DNA of 64,000 bases from Amphiura filiformis (GCF_039555335.1 NC_092637.1:3498472-3562471), one strand, 5' to 3'. Counted from the first letter of the stretch, positions 1 to 11,937 are shown. Made by a program: numbers and translations. The notes: generated by a model not told the origin, from the letters alone.

Positions 1-1381
1 CTAACGAACCTTTTTCAGAATAGGGGACCTTCGGACAAGAGAGTAGTCAGCGAACTCTTACTGTAAAATAGCTTACAGCAGAATCTAATACTTAGTCGGC
101 TTAGCTATTTCTTTCAGATCACATGATATAGCAGAATCAGCATATCGGTATCAAATATCGTAACAGGAGAATTAGCATAATTATATCATATCATAACTGG
201 CGATACGAATACATACAGAAATATAATGTACGAATAGACTTAGAGATCAGCTTACAAATCAAATATAAATGGACACTAGCTTCCTTGATAACTCATGTCA
301 TTGGACACCATTAAAAAGCATTAATACTGTATAACCACTGATATAACATCTGCTGTCGGAACACGTAGCACAATCCTCTTCCTACATTGCAAATTAGTCC
401 AGGTGTTACAAAAAACACTCAACTATGTAACGCATGTCTTAAGCAACCCAATTCATTCCAAGTTTGTCCATAATAGCCAGTGTCATATTACTCGCGCGAT
501 CTGCTTGAGTTGATGGATGCCAGTATTCGTTTCTCATGAATATCTGGGTATTTTGCATTTACTTAAAATGTATCAAACTTAGTTTTGCTGCGTAAAATAT
601 TTTTACTCACACCAAATAAAGATATAGGAAAACATTTTTAACATTGTTAATACAGTTAATACATTATATTGCATCATACTATTAAAGGATGTCGTTTTTA
701 TGCTCAATTATGAGTTTGTTTAAAAAAACCACGTGATTCATGCTTGACAATTGTTTTTCTAACAAGGCTTAATGTTGTGATTGCCGGGGTCATTCTTTAA
801 ACTGAAATTGAAATTTGAATAGTTTCAAATTAACAAGAAGTTGTAATGTATGCCAACAGACATGTGATATATTTCAGAACTATACCCATCGTCATTTTGT
901 AGGAGGGATGGTAGGCTGAACACTGAGAAAATGCGATAATAGGTTAACATTATTGTGCAGTGTTTTCACATTTCGGGAAAGGTTACACAACCATAAATCA
1001 ATATCAAAAATCACAGAAATTGGGCAGATTTTGTGAAAAATGTGTGTCAGTTATAAAATTTAGCTTGAATCTGGCCAAGTTTGAGAAAGATTCTGTAATT
1101 TTATCGAGATTTTTAATGTATTTCTCAAGCTGCCAGTTTCTACGTAAAATCATAAGTGTTACTATTCTGTTAATGGGATGAAAAAACTTGATAGTCTTCG
1201 CGGTCCAGTAGTTTGAAATTTTAATGGTCACGAATATGTTTCTTTTGTTTTGTTTTGTTTGTCTTTCAGGAAAATATTACTTTGAAAAACCGAGTCGCTT
1301 CGTAAGGTAGGTACAGCCATTTGAATAGAACCCATATTGCACACCTAGTACAGGGAAATTTATTACTATTGTACTACCCTA
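1..1381. other. Intergenic, no gene seen
   Basis: AT-rich sequence without a convincing coding region, splice chain or RNA gene. The only structure noted is a stretch at about 709-780 that reappears, diverged and in the same orientation, at about 34308-34385, so at least part of this stretch is a dispersed repeat. Confidence 0.6.
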
Positions 1382-2234
1382 TATAAATTAAAGATTAAAT
1401 ATCAAACTGATCATCTGGACTTACTGTTTTGAGTTGGCTACAGTATCACGTCTCATTCGAGACGCATCGTCAGGCCTAATGGCAGGGGGGGTGGCACTAA
1501 ATTCACGGTTTTTGTTTTAGCCACGCAAACCTATTAGTATGGTCGTTGGACATTTTGACCCGGAAAAAATTGGTAAAAAGCTGATTTTTGCACCAGACAA
1601 GCAGAATATATCATAGAACATCGTATTCCTCCTTGGGGAATTCGTTTTATCCAAGCTGGCCACCAAAATGGCCGCCACAACATATAATTAGCTGTATCTT
1701 AGCTTCTAAATCAGATATGATGATGATTTTAGTGTCTTTGAATAGGTTTAAGAGGTCAGAGAATTAAAATTTGTACAAATCTAACACACTGATGTCTTCA
1801 ATCACACTGAAATCCAAGATGGCGCCAAAATGGCCGCCACAGCATATAATTAGCTGTATCTTAGCTTCTAAAGCAGATATGATGATGATAATTTTAGAGT
1901 CTTTGAATAGGTTTAAGAGGTCAGAGAATTCAAATTTGTACAAATCTAACACACTGATGTCTTCAATTACACTGAAATCCAAGATGGCCGCCAAAATGGC
2001 CACCACCACATATGATTAGATATATCTCCGCTTCTGAAGCAGATATGATGATGATTTTAGTGTCCTTGAATATATTTCAGAGGTCAAAGAATTCAAATTT
2101 GTACGTATCTAAAACACTGAAGTCTTCATTCACACTGGAATCCAAGATGGCCGCCAAAATGGCCGCCACCACCACGTGTTATGTTTAGGTATATTTTGGC
2201 TTATGAAACAGATAATGATAATGATTTTGCAATG

Positions 2235-2390
2235 CAATGCAAAGGAAATATCTTCGACTTCATCTGCAAGTATAATCGCCTCAGCGTTTTGGCAATTTTC
2301 TCCTCCGCATTCTCCACAAGCTGTGACACATTTAAATCCCTTTTTGCGACAGGAACATCCGTTATTTCCACAAGGACTCCTGGAGGATAG
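2235..2390 (-). pseudogene. Cys-rich (CXC/tesmin-like) coding relic, copy 1
   Basis: Read on the minus strand, the stretch encodes seven cysteines spaced C-x4-C-x-C-x6-C-x3-C-x2-C-x4-C with basic residues after the third, followed by an acidic tail. This resembles the second half of the CXC (tesmin/TSO1-type) zinc-binding repeat, which has C-x-C-x6-C-x3-C-x-C-x2-C. The frame is short, has no start of its own and is flanked by foldback repeat units, so I take it to be a remnant of a transposon-borne or captured gene. The family assignment is inference from spacing only. Confidence 0.45.
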
Positions 2391-2529
2391 TTTACATTAA
2401 CGTACAAATTTAAGCAAGCCTTATGGTGCTGTATCAACATCCGTAAGGACCGGTGCTAATACGGTGTCAGAGAGTTTCCAACCCCATTGATTTGGATCCA
2501 AGTTATTTTTTGTGAGCTTTCAAAGTATG

Positions 2530-2690
2530 ACCTGCAAAAGAACACTCAGACTGTGAAAATGGACTTAAATGTGTCACAGCTTGTGAAGATTACACAGGAG
2601 AACATTGCCAAAACGCTGAGGCGATTATACCTGTAGATGAGAACGAAGACAGCTACTTTTGCTTCAGAAGCTGAGATATATATTCACATG
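2530..2690 (+). pseudogene. Cys-rich coding relic, inverted copy 2
   Basis: This stretch is an inverted, diverged copy of the relic at 2235-2390. The best-preserved shared block encodes K-C-V-T-A-C, then a C-Q-N-A-E-A-I-I stretch. One cysteine of the first copy is lost and an indel disrupts the frame at about 2545-2565, so it is broken. The frame closes at a stop near 2690, where sequence of the flanking tandem units resumes. Confidence 0.45.
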
Positions 2691-3163
2691 TGGTGGCAGC
2701 TATTTGGGATTCTATTGCGACTTGCACTTCAATGTTATAAGCCCGGGTTTTAAGTAATTACAACAATTCTCTGACCCTTAAAACCTACATTCTCTTAAAA
2801 ACCTATTCAAAGATTAAAATGTTGGATTGCAGTGTCAGTAAAGACATATACTTATGAAGATAAATACAAAATTGACTTCTGCGTCACCTAAAACCTATTC
2901 AAAGACATTAAAATCATTATCATATCTGCTTCATAAGCCAAAATATACCTAAACATAACACGTGGTGGTGGCGGCCATTTTGGCGGCCATCTTGGATTCC
3001 AGTGTGAATGAAGACTTCAGTGTTTTAGATACGTACACATTTGAATTCTTTGACCCCTGAAACACTAAAATCATCATCATATCTGCTTCAGAAGCGGAGA
3101 TATATCTAATCATATGTGGTGGTGGGATTTTGGCGGCCATCTTGAATTTCAGTGTGATTGAAA

Positions 3164-3481
3164 CACAGAGGAGTAAGATAAAACAGAGCGCGTACCACCA
3201 GTCAAAGTCTCCGCCTCATCCGATAATGACGGCCGATTGTTCCATGAAATGCGACAGGCGACACTGCTACGCAATTACCGCGTATTTTTATGGTCTATCG
3301 CGTAATCGCGAAAGCACGCAACGCTCTATCGCGTATACGCGAAGGCACGCAGCGCTGGCGTGATTGTTTGACACGGCACGATCGAACAATCGGCCCTCAT
3401 GAATATGCGAGAACTGGTAGCATACAATACACGGGGACTTTGACTGGTGGTACGCGCTCTGTTTTATCTTACTCCTCTGTG
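3164..3481. mobile_element. MITE with perfect 46-bp TIRs and 8-bp TSD (hAT-like)
   Basis: Bases 3164-3209 and 3436-3481 are perfect reverse complements (46 of 46), starting 'cacagaggagtaagataaaa'. The flanks are GATTGAAA on the left and GATTGAAG on the right. The sister repeat unit near 3645-3655 carries the same sequence as a single uninterrupted GATTGAAG, which serves as an empty site and supports an 8-bp target duplication. An 8-bp duplication is typical of hAT superfamily elements. The 226-bp interior is rich in 'cgcg' words and has no gene. Identical TIRs suggest a recent insertion. Confidence 0.85.
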
Positions 3482-4440
3482 GATTGAAGACATCAGTGTG
3501 TTAGATTTGTACAAATTTGAATTCTCTGACCTCTTAAACCTATTCAAAGACACTAAAATCATCATCATATCTACTTTAGAAGCTAAGATACAGCTAATTA
3601 TATGTTGTGGCGGCCATTTTGGAGGCCATCCTGGATTTCAATGTGATTGAAGACATCAGTGTGTTAGATTTGTACAAATTTGAATTCTCTGACCTCTTAA
3701 ACCTATTCAAAGACACTAAAATCATCATCATATCTGCTTTAGAAGCTAAGATACAGCTAATTATATGTTGTGGCGGCCATTTTGGCGGCCATCTTGGATA
3801 AAACGAATTCCCCAAGGAAGATTTCTTGGGATTTTGGATATGATGTTCTATGATATATTCTGCTTGTCTGGTGCAAAAATCAGCTTTTTACCAATTTTTT
3901 CCGGGTAGCCACTGATTTTCCTCTTCAACGACCACACTATATGGCAAATTTGGTTGGCTTCCTGTCATCAAATTGAGGCAAGTTATCGATCGGTTATGAA
4001 TGATTCACACCAACTCTTATTCGGCCCATGTGATTGAGGTCACCACATAAAGGTGTCGTAAGTTTAGCGAATCGTACCTGTTGAAGAGAGTAAAAACGCC
4101 CTCTATCGCGGTCACGATGAACGGAAATGGGGTCAACTACTATGATCCCATCAGGAAGCAGTGATTTGTTTTTCAAAGAAAGTCTTCTAATTTGGGGAAT
4201 GACTTTTTCCTATAATAATGTCGAAATTAGGATTTCTTATCAATAATACGATGGAAATAAGTGACAGGCATGACATGTATGCAAATAAAAGCTGTATTTG
4301 GGAATAAAAACCTAGACACATGACCTGACGTTGTATCGTGGCGCCATTTTGTGTGGTTGTTCGTACTTGTGTTCTCGAGTGTAAATTATTATCAATATAC
4401 ACTAATCCAGACTTATTGGCGATAGCCTGCCAGCATGATT

Positions 4441-5600
4441 TTTGTTTTGTTAAAGTATGTATACAAAAGCATCATACTACTGACATTTCATTTCTATAGA
4501 GCCACACTGATCTAAAACTATGATCTTTACTCATCACGTCCATTGGCTCATTTTCTTACGTAGGAACAATAGGAATTTCATGACATCGATGATGTGAAAC
4601 CAGCCTATTCAACCATAGACCCCAGAAAAAGATCATGATAATAGGCCCACTCGACCGTCAAGTCGCCTATCACCGACTGCACGTGTGTGCGCTCTCAGTA
4701 ATATGCTTTTATCGATTGGCTCCAAACAAAGGATTTGAACCGATGTCCTTTGCCGTAATCATGGTGCAATAGAGGCCCTGCATCAAATTATCGATTGGCT
4801 CCAAACAAAGGATTTGAACCGGTGTCCTTCACCGTAGTTATGGCGGAGTGCAGTCCATTCAATCAAATGTTGTCATCAACCTATTTGATCGTAGTGCAGG
4901 GTTATGTGTGTGAGACGAACTGTCACGGTAGATTGCAATCATGCTTTTGTTGAATGCATTTGAGCAGTCCGCCATATTTACGGGAAGATACGTCACATGC
5001 AAGGCCTCTATGCAGTCCATTCAATCAAATGTTGTCATCAACCTATTTGATAGTAGTGCATTTTTGTTATGTGTGTGAGACGAACTGTCGCGGTACATTT
5101 GGATTTGGATTTGGAAGATACCTTCTCTTAAATAACAGTATTGCGAACCACCAGCATACATAACTCGATGTAGAGAGTCTTTCCTATTCAGAGGAAATAT
5201 TGCAATTACACACCTTATTGCCTTTTATCAATAACCATTGACACTAGCACATATCAGAGAAGATGTAAGAAAAGGATGGAGAACAGAATTATATCCTGGA
5301 GATAATCCCGTAGGTAATCCTGTTGCACCTATCATAGTCCTTTATTCTCAAGTGGTGGGTTAACCAACTATTAACAATGAGAGGAAATTCCTCAACCTAG
5401 TTCAGTTGGGGATGATTTGAAGTGACCGCCAATTATGACCATTTGATATTTAATACCAGCAATGTGAAAAAAAGAAAGAAATAATGTAGTGCCAAAATAA
5501 TGTACCCTTTTACGGAAGGAGCAAAGTTTAACAAGTTATAACTCCGCTTCTGAATTACGAATGTCAGCGGCGAATGTCAGGTTATTATTTCCCAGTCTTT
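4441..5600. repeat. Duplicated segments, no gene
   Basis: Two local duplications are visible. A stretch starting 'ttatcgattggctccaaaca' occurs near 4709 and 4790, and a longer one starting 'gcagtccattcaatcaaatg' occurs near 4851 and 5012. A further segment at about 4928-5010 (around 'gtccgccatatttacgg') recurs in the same orientation at about 11937-12012. No coding region was recognised. Confidence 0.6.
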
Positions 5601-5610
5601 AAAAAAAATT

Positions 5611-5690
5611 GCAGGCAGAGGTGGGAATCGATCTCGGTACCTCCAGGTTAAACAGCACTGTGCAATACCACTAAGCCAACTAAATATCTG
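5611..5690 (-). ncRNA. tRNA-derived SINE/tRNA relic
   Basis: Read on the minus strand this segment has an A-box-like 'tggcttagtgg' and, about 45 bases on, a B-box-like 'agatcgattcc', the spacing expected of a tRNA-type internal polymerase III promoter. The arms do not form a clean cloverleaf. I take it to be a SINE head or a tRNA pseudogene, not a functional tRNA. Confidence 0.45.
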
Positions 5691-5956
5691 TTGTGAGATG
5701 TGTGACATTAATCTTTGATATTGCTTAATGGAACAAATCGTGGAATTAAATCAGTAATAAAAGAAGTAGATTCTTATATAGCGGTCAAATTAGATAAAAG
5801 GGGAAATATTTGTCCCTGCTCTAAAGAAAATATAGGTTAGAAAATTATCAAATAAATTTAAACTAAAAATTGAGATTTTATATTTCTTTCTTTCACGAGG
5901 CGGACAAACACTGACAAACACTCTATAAGCTAAAAAATCGACCCTTACCACTAGAT

Positions 5957-6028
5957 CCTGTCATAGCTCAATGGTAGAGCATCAGACTGCTAATGTCAAT
6001 ATCGTTGGTTCGAGTCCTCCTGCCAGCA
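5957..6028 (+). pseudogene. tRNA-Ser(GCT)-like pseudogene
   Basis: The A box 'tagctcaatgg' and B box 'ggttcgagtcc' are intact, the D stem GCTC/GAGC pairs perfectly, and the anticodon loop CTGCTAA would read GCT (Ser). Only about five of seven acceptor pairs form, and the anticodon and T stems have mismatches. The short variable region is unlike a real type II serine tRNA. It is best read as a decayed tRNA or SINE head. It lies 50 bases before a long tetranucleotide repeat. Confidence 0.55.
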
Positions 6029-6080
6029 ATGGTTATATTTATGATTTTAATACTACGCTACAATTTGTTCAATTTTGTTC

Positions 6081-6094
6081 GTTTATTTATGTAT

Positions 6095-6177
<83 letters not shown>

Positions 6178-6360
6178 TCTATCTATTTATCTATTTATCT
6201 ATTTATCTATTTATCTAATTATCTATTTATCTGTTTATCTATTTATCTATTTATCTATTTATCTATTTATCTATTTATCTATTTATCTATTTATCTATTT
6301 ATCTATTTATCTATTTATCTATTTATCTATTTATCTATTTATTTATTTATTTTTGTTTAT
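6081..6360 (+). repeat. (TTTA)n/(TTTATCTA)n microsatellite
   Basis: About 100 bp of pure TTTA repeat passes into about 180 bp of alternating TTTA and TCTA units. The open frames across it (repeats of Leu-Phe-Ile-Tyr) are a by-product of the repeat and not genes. Confidence 0.97.
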
Positions 6361-8009
6361 TTATGTAAATAATTTGATATATTTGAAAGAGGTATTTGAG
6401 CAATTGAAATTTTGATTTTATAATCCTATGGGGTCATTTTGAACCCCCATACCCCTCCCAAATTGCCAAACGCACAAAACCTGAGTTTGCATCATACATG
6501 TCATCATCATAAAAAAAAACATTCTATGTATACCTGACGCCGCCTGCAGCCTATATTAATTTACTAGTCAACATTTGCATAGGAACCGCATAGATTGGAG
6601 ATTATATGGTCGAATCCAACCAAAAGTGTCCACGGGCCAAAAATAAAAGTCCGAAATAAAAATGTCTCCACAATTTTTTCCTTTTGCCCATTGATTGATG
6701 ACATATTGGCCTTATAGGAACCAAAAGTGCTATTACTAATCTTGAAAAATAAATCCAGGACGTGTGATAGTAAATGTGATATCAAAACCCAATGTTACCT
6801 ACGAATACCACTAGGATGCTTTCACTATCGCAACACTAATCAACATAAAACAAATGGAATATTCCCATTAACGCTTTTTTCGTGTAATGTAGACCACAGG
6901 GTGTCAGGAAAATGCTAACTCAACCAGAAAATATTTGTTTTTATTTTTATAACGCGATCAATATGATCTTAGTCAATTTATGCTAGTTTATTTTTGAAAA
7001 TGAAGTTTAGGTCAGTTTCTGTATTTTATTTATCAAATGAGTATGAATCAATTTACACATTGTATAAGAACGAGTATGATATATGTTTTCAAGAATATTA
7101 GGAATTATACGCATACACCTAACGCTTTATACAATGAAAAGGTGAAGAAACCTGGGTATTCGTAGGTAACATGAGCGATTTAACAATATCTATATTGAGT
7201 TTATAGGTTTAAATTTTGCTATTATGGTAATGAATTAATAAAATGGTAGTTTTAGATCCCTTTCAGATGGTACGTCCAAATGAATAAATGCTATTACCTT
7301 AGATCAAAATTTTTTGATGCTTTTAGCAAGATTTTGACCACTTCATTTTGATATACAAGTAGTTAATCAGCAATTTTACATAATAAATAATTGTTGAATG
7401 AATCCGTATATGGGTAATAATAGTGTCCTGGGGTACCGCTTAAAGTTTTTGACAATTAATTTCCATTGGTAGGGACACTTCATTACACATGTCATGTATT
7501 ATGCTGTATTCGTAAGTAACATTTCAGTATTTGTAGGTAAGAATTAGACTTTTGGTGGATATCGCAATCAAAACTTCATTTTATAAAGCACTTTGAATGT
7601 ATTATTTTCTTTATGTGCGTTTATTGATACTTTAGACCCTATCATGTATTAATAATGTCGGTTCACAACGGTTGAAAGAGGATTGAAGTAAGAAACAAAG
7701 GCACTAAAGGTTACTTTAATTTGCTTAATTGCACACAAATCGCTTAAAACCGTTATTGCAGACTTGTGAAGTCCATCTTGGAGTCAGTTACGTCTTGTGG
7801 CCTTTCGTTTGAGGGCAACTACAATTAGCTTTATACCAGGGTCCATCAATGTGTTGTCTAGATCATGAGACAATGAGAACAGTCGTTTTTCCATGGTATT
7901 CGTAGGTAACCTTAGCGAAAACGTCAAAAGTTACCTTCGAATAAATCAATTTGGACACAAATTACTAAGAAACCAGAAGGTCGGTAAACATTTAAAATTT
8001 TTTTTTTTA

Positions 8010-8066
8010 NNNNNNNNNNNNNNNNNNNNNNNNNNNNNNNNNNNNNNNNNNNNNNNNNNNNNNNNN
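8010..8066. other. Assembly gap (57 N)
   Basis: A run of undetermined bases directly after a poly-T tract, inside the element at 6561-9880. Open frames drawn across it are meaningless. Confidence 1.
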
Positions 8067-9108
8067 CTTTCAAATGAGCAGATCGTCGTCTATTTCAGTA
8101 CATATTTTTCACCAATTAAGCCGTATTCAGTTTTGCATGGTGGGCATGTATGTGAATTCGCAACTTTCATTGACATATGATTTGATAGCAAACATACAGG
8201 CCTTCGTTATGTACCAATATGGGCATTGGCATGAATGGCGGTGTTTCACAATACTGTCATGATGTAAAAGTGTATTCGTAGGTAACATTCGGTTACCGAA
8301 ATTTACCTACGAATACTTGCTTTTATTGTTGACATCTCAGAAATATTTAAACGCAGGTTATTGAAACTTGGTAGAAATAAAGAGTGTATTACCCTGCACC
8401 TATTGCTTAACTATTGTTTACTATTCTCTCACTTTGTGGAAATGACACAGCTTTTAATATGTATTCGGAGGTAATGCATATTTTTACCAAACCTACCTTT
8501 GTGCCATTTAGAATTTCTGGCAGCTAAACACAATAATAAAGATGTCCGAATGCAATGCATTTCAGTATTGGACATATCAAAGCTTGTATCAATTGCGCAT
8601 TTATTAGTGATTTCCATTTTTTAAAGATATATCTAGTGCTGTGAAAAATTGTATTCGTAGGTAATGTAAAAAAATACCACTCAAAAAATTATCACAAAAA
8701 ATTCATAATTATGTACAAATATGTGAAAAATTGAACAGGCAATCTTTGAATACACACCTTTCAGGAAATCAATTTAGATTCAATCAAATGACTTCTTTTC
8801 ATAACTGATTTAGATGTTTTTAAAAATACTTTAAGAAATATTTTGAAAAAATGGGTAAAAATAGCATGTTTTGGGGTCTCTGTGTCTAAGTTTTTCACAG
8901 AAGGGGGTCTTATTATATATTGCGCGAAGCGTATGATCAAGGCGAATAAACACAATAGAAAAACGAATGCCAATTGATTAATACTTTTAAGTTATGGCCC
9001 TGAACATGCCGTGTACACTTTTCGTTGGATTCGACCATATACGTATTTATTAGTAATAGACAAGTAATATATATATATCGTGTGTTTGCGATTTATTCCT
9101 TTTGTTAA

Positions 9109-9769
9109 GGGCTGGGGTATGAACGTTTGGACAATATTTATTTTGGGACATTAGAGCACATCAGACATATCGAATTGCATTCTGAATATGAAGAATGTCA
9201 TTCTGATATCAAGTAATTTTGCTTTTTTGAAATTTGCAATTTAATACACATTTTATGGCAAATCATTAAAAATTGATATTTTTGATATTTAACAGTACTT
9301 GAAGTAAACTTTATAAAGCTGATGATTTATACTTAAAGTGTATGTAGGTGGGATGAAAAGCCGACGATCAATTGAAAATTTGGACCTTTCGTATTGAAGA
9401 TATGGATTTTTTTCCCAAAACACCAAAAAAAAATAGGTCTTTTTGGGAAAAAATCCATATCTTCAATATGAAAGGTCAACATTTTCAATTGACCGTCGAC
9501 TTTTCCTCCCTGCTACATACACTTTAAGAATATATCATTAGATTTATATAATTTACTTCGAGGACTGTTATATATAAAAAATTTGAAAAATATCAAATTT
9601 TTATAATTTGTCATAAAATTTGTATTATATTGTGATTTTTAAAAGATGAAAATTATTTGATATCAGAAAGACATGCTTCGTGTTCAGAATGCAATTCGAT
9701 AGGTCTGAGGTGCTCTCATGCCCCACAAAAAATACTGTCGAAACGCAATAAACGCTCATTTTGGATCCC
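9109..9769. mobile_element. TTAA-flanked long-hairpin MITE, copy 1
   Basis: TTAA stands on both sides (9105-9108, 9770-9773). The element is almost one complete inverted repeat of about 300 bp per arm with its centre near 9430, where 'tttttttcccaaaacacca' faces its complement. A second full-length copy lies at 61974-62626, and partial copies at about 14724-14905, 26010-26130 and 49622-49875 share the stretch around 'gagagcacatcagacatat'. TTAA target sites are used by piggyBac-type transposases; that link is inference, because no transposase is present. Confidence 0.8.
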
Positions 9770-9880
9770 TTAAGTAAGAGGTAATAATTATGGCAATAAA
9801 TCCGCCGTATAAAACTGAACACAGCTCAATCCAGCCTCATAGGCATGTAAATGTATTATGTGATGCAAATGTTGACTAGG

Positions 9881-10867
9881 AAAAAAAATATCGCACGCCG
9901 GCAACTAGACTACTATACAAAAAAATAGTATCACATCTTTCCTGCTCAATCAATATATTATAATACTTGCAAATAGATCATAGTTTACTAATCTAATCCT
10001 GTAATATAGACCTGTTATATCACCTTTACATGGTTTGTTATGGTAGGGATTAGTGTCCGATCTCTGTAATGTAATGTAAATGAAGCATATTGATATGCAG
10101 GAAGAATCGATCAGGGTGATATCTATTAGGGAAAGATAAACACTATTCAAAATATCAATAGACAAGAAGAAAGGGATGTAATTGATTTGTAATTGAGTCA
10201 TGCATAATTTAACAGAAGGTTCTTTCCCAAACCCAAACGTAATGCCACGGAATAGGCCTGGAAGCGGCGCTAGAAATTAGCATGAAGCCGCATTCATATG
10301 TAAATAGCGTATTGTTATTTAAATTTGCGCCCAGGCGTATTGAGGGCGACAGTCATGTTATCCAGACAGAGAATGTCTTGATGCGCCAGGCATGTCAAAT
10401 TGCTGAGTGAATGTGTATAAATCCCCTTTCCGTATAGGTAAAAAGCTAGTATATTTCGTGTTCCAGTTTGTTATAACAAAAAAATAAGTATTATATTAAA
10501 TATATTAAGTGTATAAACTTTGAAATTGACGTGAATTTTAAATGCAGAGCTCCAAATCTAGCTAAATCGTGTAGTGTGAAATTATGCTGTGTGACCCCCC
10601 CTCTGCGTGGTAGAATTATATTCATAAAACATTGAATTTAACATATAATATGGGCAGCCAACCACGATTTATCAGCATTTAAAAGATATATTAATCAACA
10701 AAGATAAATAATCAATAGTACAAATGACAATTTAACTAGTAAACAAGTCTGAAATCTTAAAATGTTGCCACGTAATTTCCCGAACATTCTGTCTGCTTAG
10801 TGCAGTTTGGTATTTTATTTTACTTGAGAGCATATAGAAATACATAAGACGCCATGATGGAAAGCTA
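9881..10867. other. No gene seen
   Basis: AT-rich sequence with short open frames only. No splice chain, RNA gene or strong repeat structure was recognised. Confidence 0.5.
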
Positions 10868-11340
10868 TGGAAGGTCAGGTCGGGTATCAAAGGTTATTTT
10901 AACTTCAAATACTACTTGTGTTTCACACCTTGCCTCTGTCACGTATTTCCTTCATATTATTGACCTCAAGTCCTAATTTTGACTTTGCTATTGCAAAATG
11001 TCATTTCATATCAAATTAGTAGACTTTCTTTGAAAAAAACATATCACTGGTGCCTGATGGGAATATCCGTCCGCCATTTCATTAAACTGGATCGTTTTCG
11101 CCTGGTTTGTGCCCAGATGTATTGGGGCGCGCTATACTCTCATTGAACAGGCAAAGTTCGCAAAACTAACAACGTTGTTATTTGCCAATATCAATTAACA
11201 TGATCCAAGGGGTCGAACATGAATTATTCATAACGGATCGATAACTGGCCTCACTTTCTAGCTAATTAACCAGCGGAATTTTTCATAGGTTTTGCGTTGC
11301 TAATAGAACAACCGTGAATTTAGTGTCACCCCCTTGGTAA
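10868..11340. repeat. Diverged third copy of the 12-kb element arm
   Basis: Shares with 12943-13450 the order 'ggtcaggt', 'ttattgac/gat', 'catatcaaatta', 'actggtgc(c/a)tgatggga', 'gaattattcataac(g/c)gatcg' and 'ccgtgaatttagtg', in the same orientation, with several insertions. It ends where the small element at 11343 begins. Confidence 0.6.
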
Positions 11341-11342
11341 TG

Positions 11343-11937
11343 CTGAGTTCACATAGAAGTATACGGTATACGGTATTCGCTGTACGAAATACGCTCATTT
11401 GATCAGGCTGAGTTCATATAGGAGTATACTATGTGAACTCAGCCTGATCGAATGAGCGTATTTCTATATAGCGAACAGCGAGTATGTCAGTTTACCCATT
11501 TTCTTCGTCTTGTCAAATGCTTGTAACTTTACTTCTTGAGGTCACATTGCATTCAATGAGGTGTCATAATATGCATAATTAGACAGTGCATCTATTAAAA
11601 AAATGAATTTACCCACATATGGTTTAGGTTTTTAAAATTTGGACGGTATACGCTGCACTAAAATCGAACACGCGCGCTTCCCACTATACTATACTAAACG
11701 CAGGTATACGGCCTTTTCGAATAGCTCTTATGTGACCCGGTACTATGAAATTACCTTGCTCGCTTTAAGCTATACGCGTCCACCTGCAAAACGTGCATCG
11801 TATACCCGAATAGTATACTTCTATGCGATCGTAGCCTTATGTGACCCGGTACTATGAAATTGCCTTGCTCGATTTAAGTTATACGCGTGAACCTGCAAAA
11901 CGTGCACCGCATACCCGAATAGTATACTTCTATGTGG
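11343..11937. mobile_element. Small inverted-repeat element with internal hairpin and duplication
   Basis: The end 'acatagaagtatac' (left) is mirrored by 'gtatacttctatgt' (right). Inside are a 30-bp hairpin with one mismatch (11387-11416 against 11434-11463) and a tandem duplication of about 107 bp (11727-11829 and 11834-11937, starting 'cttatgtgacccggtactat'). No coding capacity was recognised. Confidence 0.6.

Larger units (their letters stand above)
1535..3940. mobile_element. Foldback element with tandem-repeat arms
   Basis: The ends are inverted copies of about 16 bp around 'tggtcgttg', and further in, 'ttggtaaaaagctgattttt' on the left is mirrored at about 3875-3900. Both arms are built of units of about 160 bp that begin near 'ccaagatggccgccaaaatg' (left units near 1655, 1812, 1979 and 2142; inverted units near 2990, 3140, 3625 and 3790). 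Comparison with the uninterrupted right arm at about 13430 shows that the element sits inside that repeat, with a TA at each junction. The centre (2200-2690) holds two inverted cysteine-rich coding relics. A MITE interrupts the right arm. Confidence 0.75.
1382..4440. repeat. Left arm of a 12-kb inverted-repeat structure (interrupted)
   Basis: Segments 1382-1534 and 3941-4440 together form an arm of about 650 bp that is the reverse complement of 12943-13570. The arm is contiguous in the right copy and split here by the foldback element at 1535-3940. Shared landmarks are the stretch around 'gagacgcatcgtcaggccta' (outer part) and 'ttggcgatagcctgccagca' (inner end). A third, more diverged copy in the orientation of the right arm lies at about 10868-11340. 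This is the anatomy of a large non-autonomous DNA transposon, or of two copies of a dispersed repeat in opposite orientation. No transposase was recognised between the arms. Confidence 0.75.
6561..9880. mobile_element. Inverted-repeat element with ten subterminal 15-bp motifs
   Basis: The outer ends (6561-6580 and about 9863-9880, around 'agtcaacatttgcat') and an inner pair ('atatggtcgaatccaac' at 6604-6620 and its complement at 9024-9040) are inverted. Between them the motif GTATTCGTAGGTAAC or a close variant occurs ten times in both orientations, near 6794, 7156, 7506, 7527, 7896, 7930, 8272, 8302, 8461 and 8651. Repeated short motifs inside terminal repeats are typical of transposase-binding sites in DNA transposons. 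No transposase frame was recognised. An assembly gap and a TTAA-flanked hairpin MITE interrupt the element. Confidence 0.6.

Noticed and set aside
1764-3815. Several short open frames with M-A-A-K-M-A-type starts
   Set aside because: They repeat with the 160-bp units of the foldback element and occur on both strands, as expected from inverted tandem repeats.
5971-6415. Open frames encoding Leu-Phe-Ile-Tyr repeats, 133-140 residues
   Set aside because: Produced by the (TTTA)n/(TTTATCTA)n microsatellite, with no independent coding evidence.
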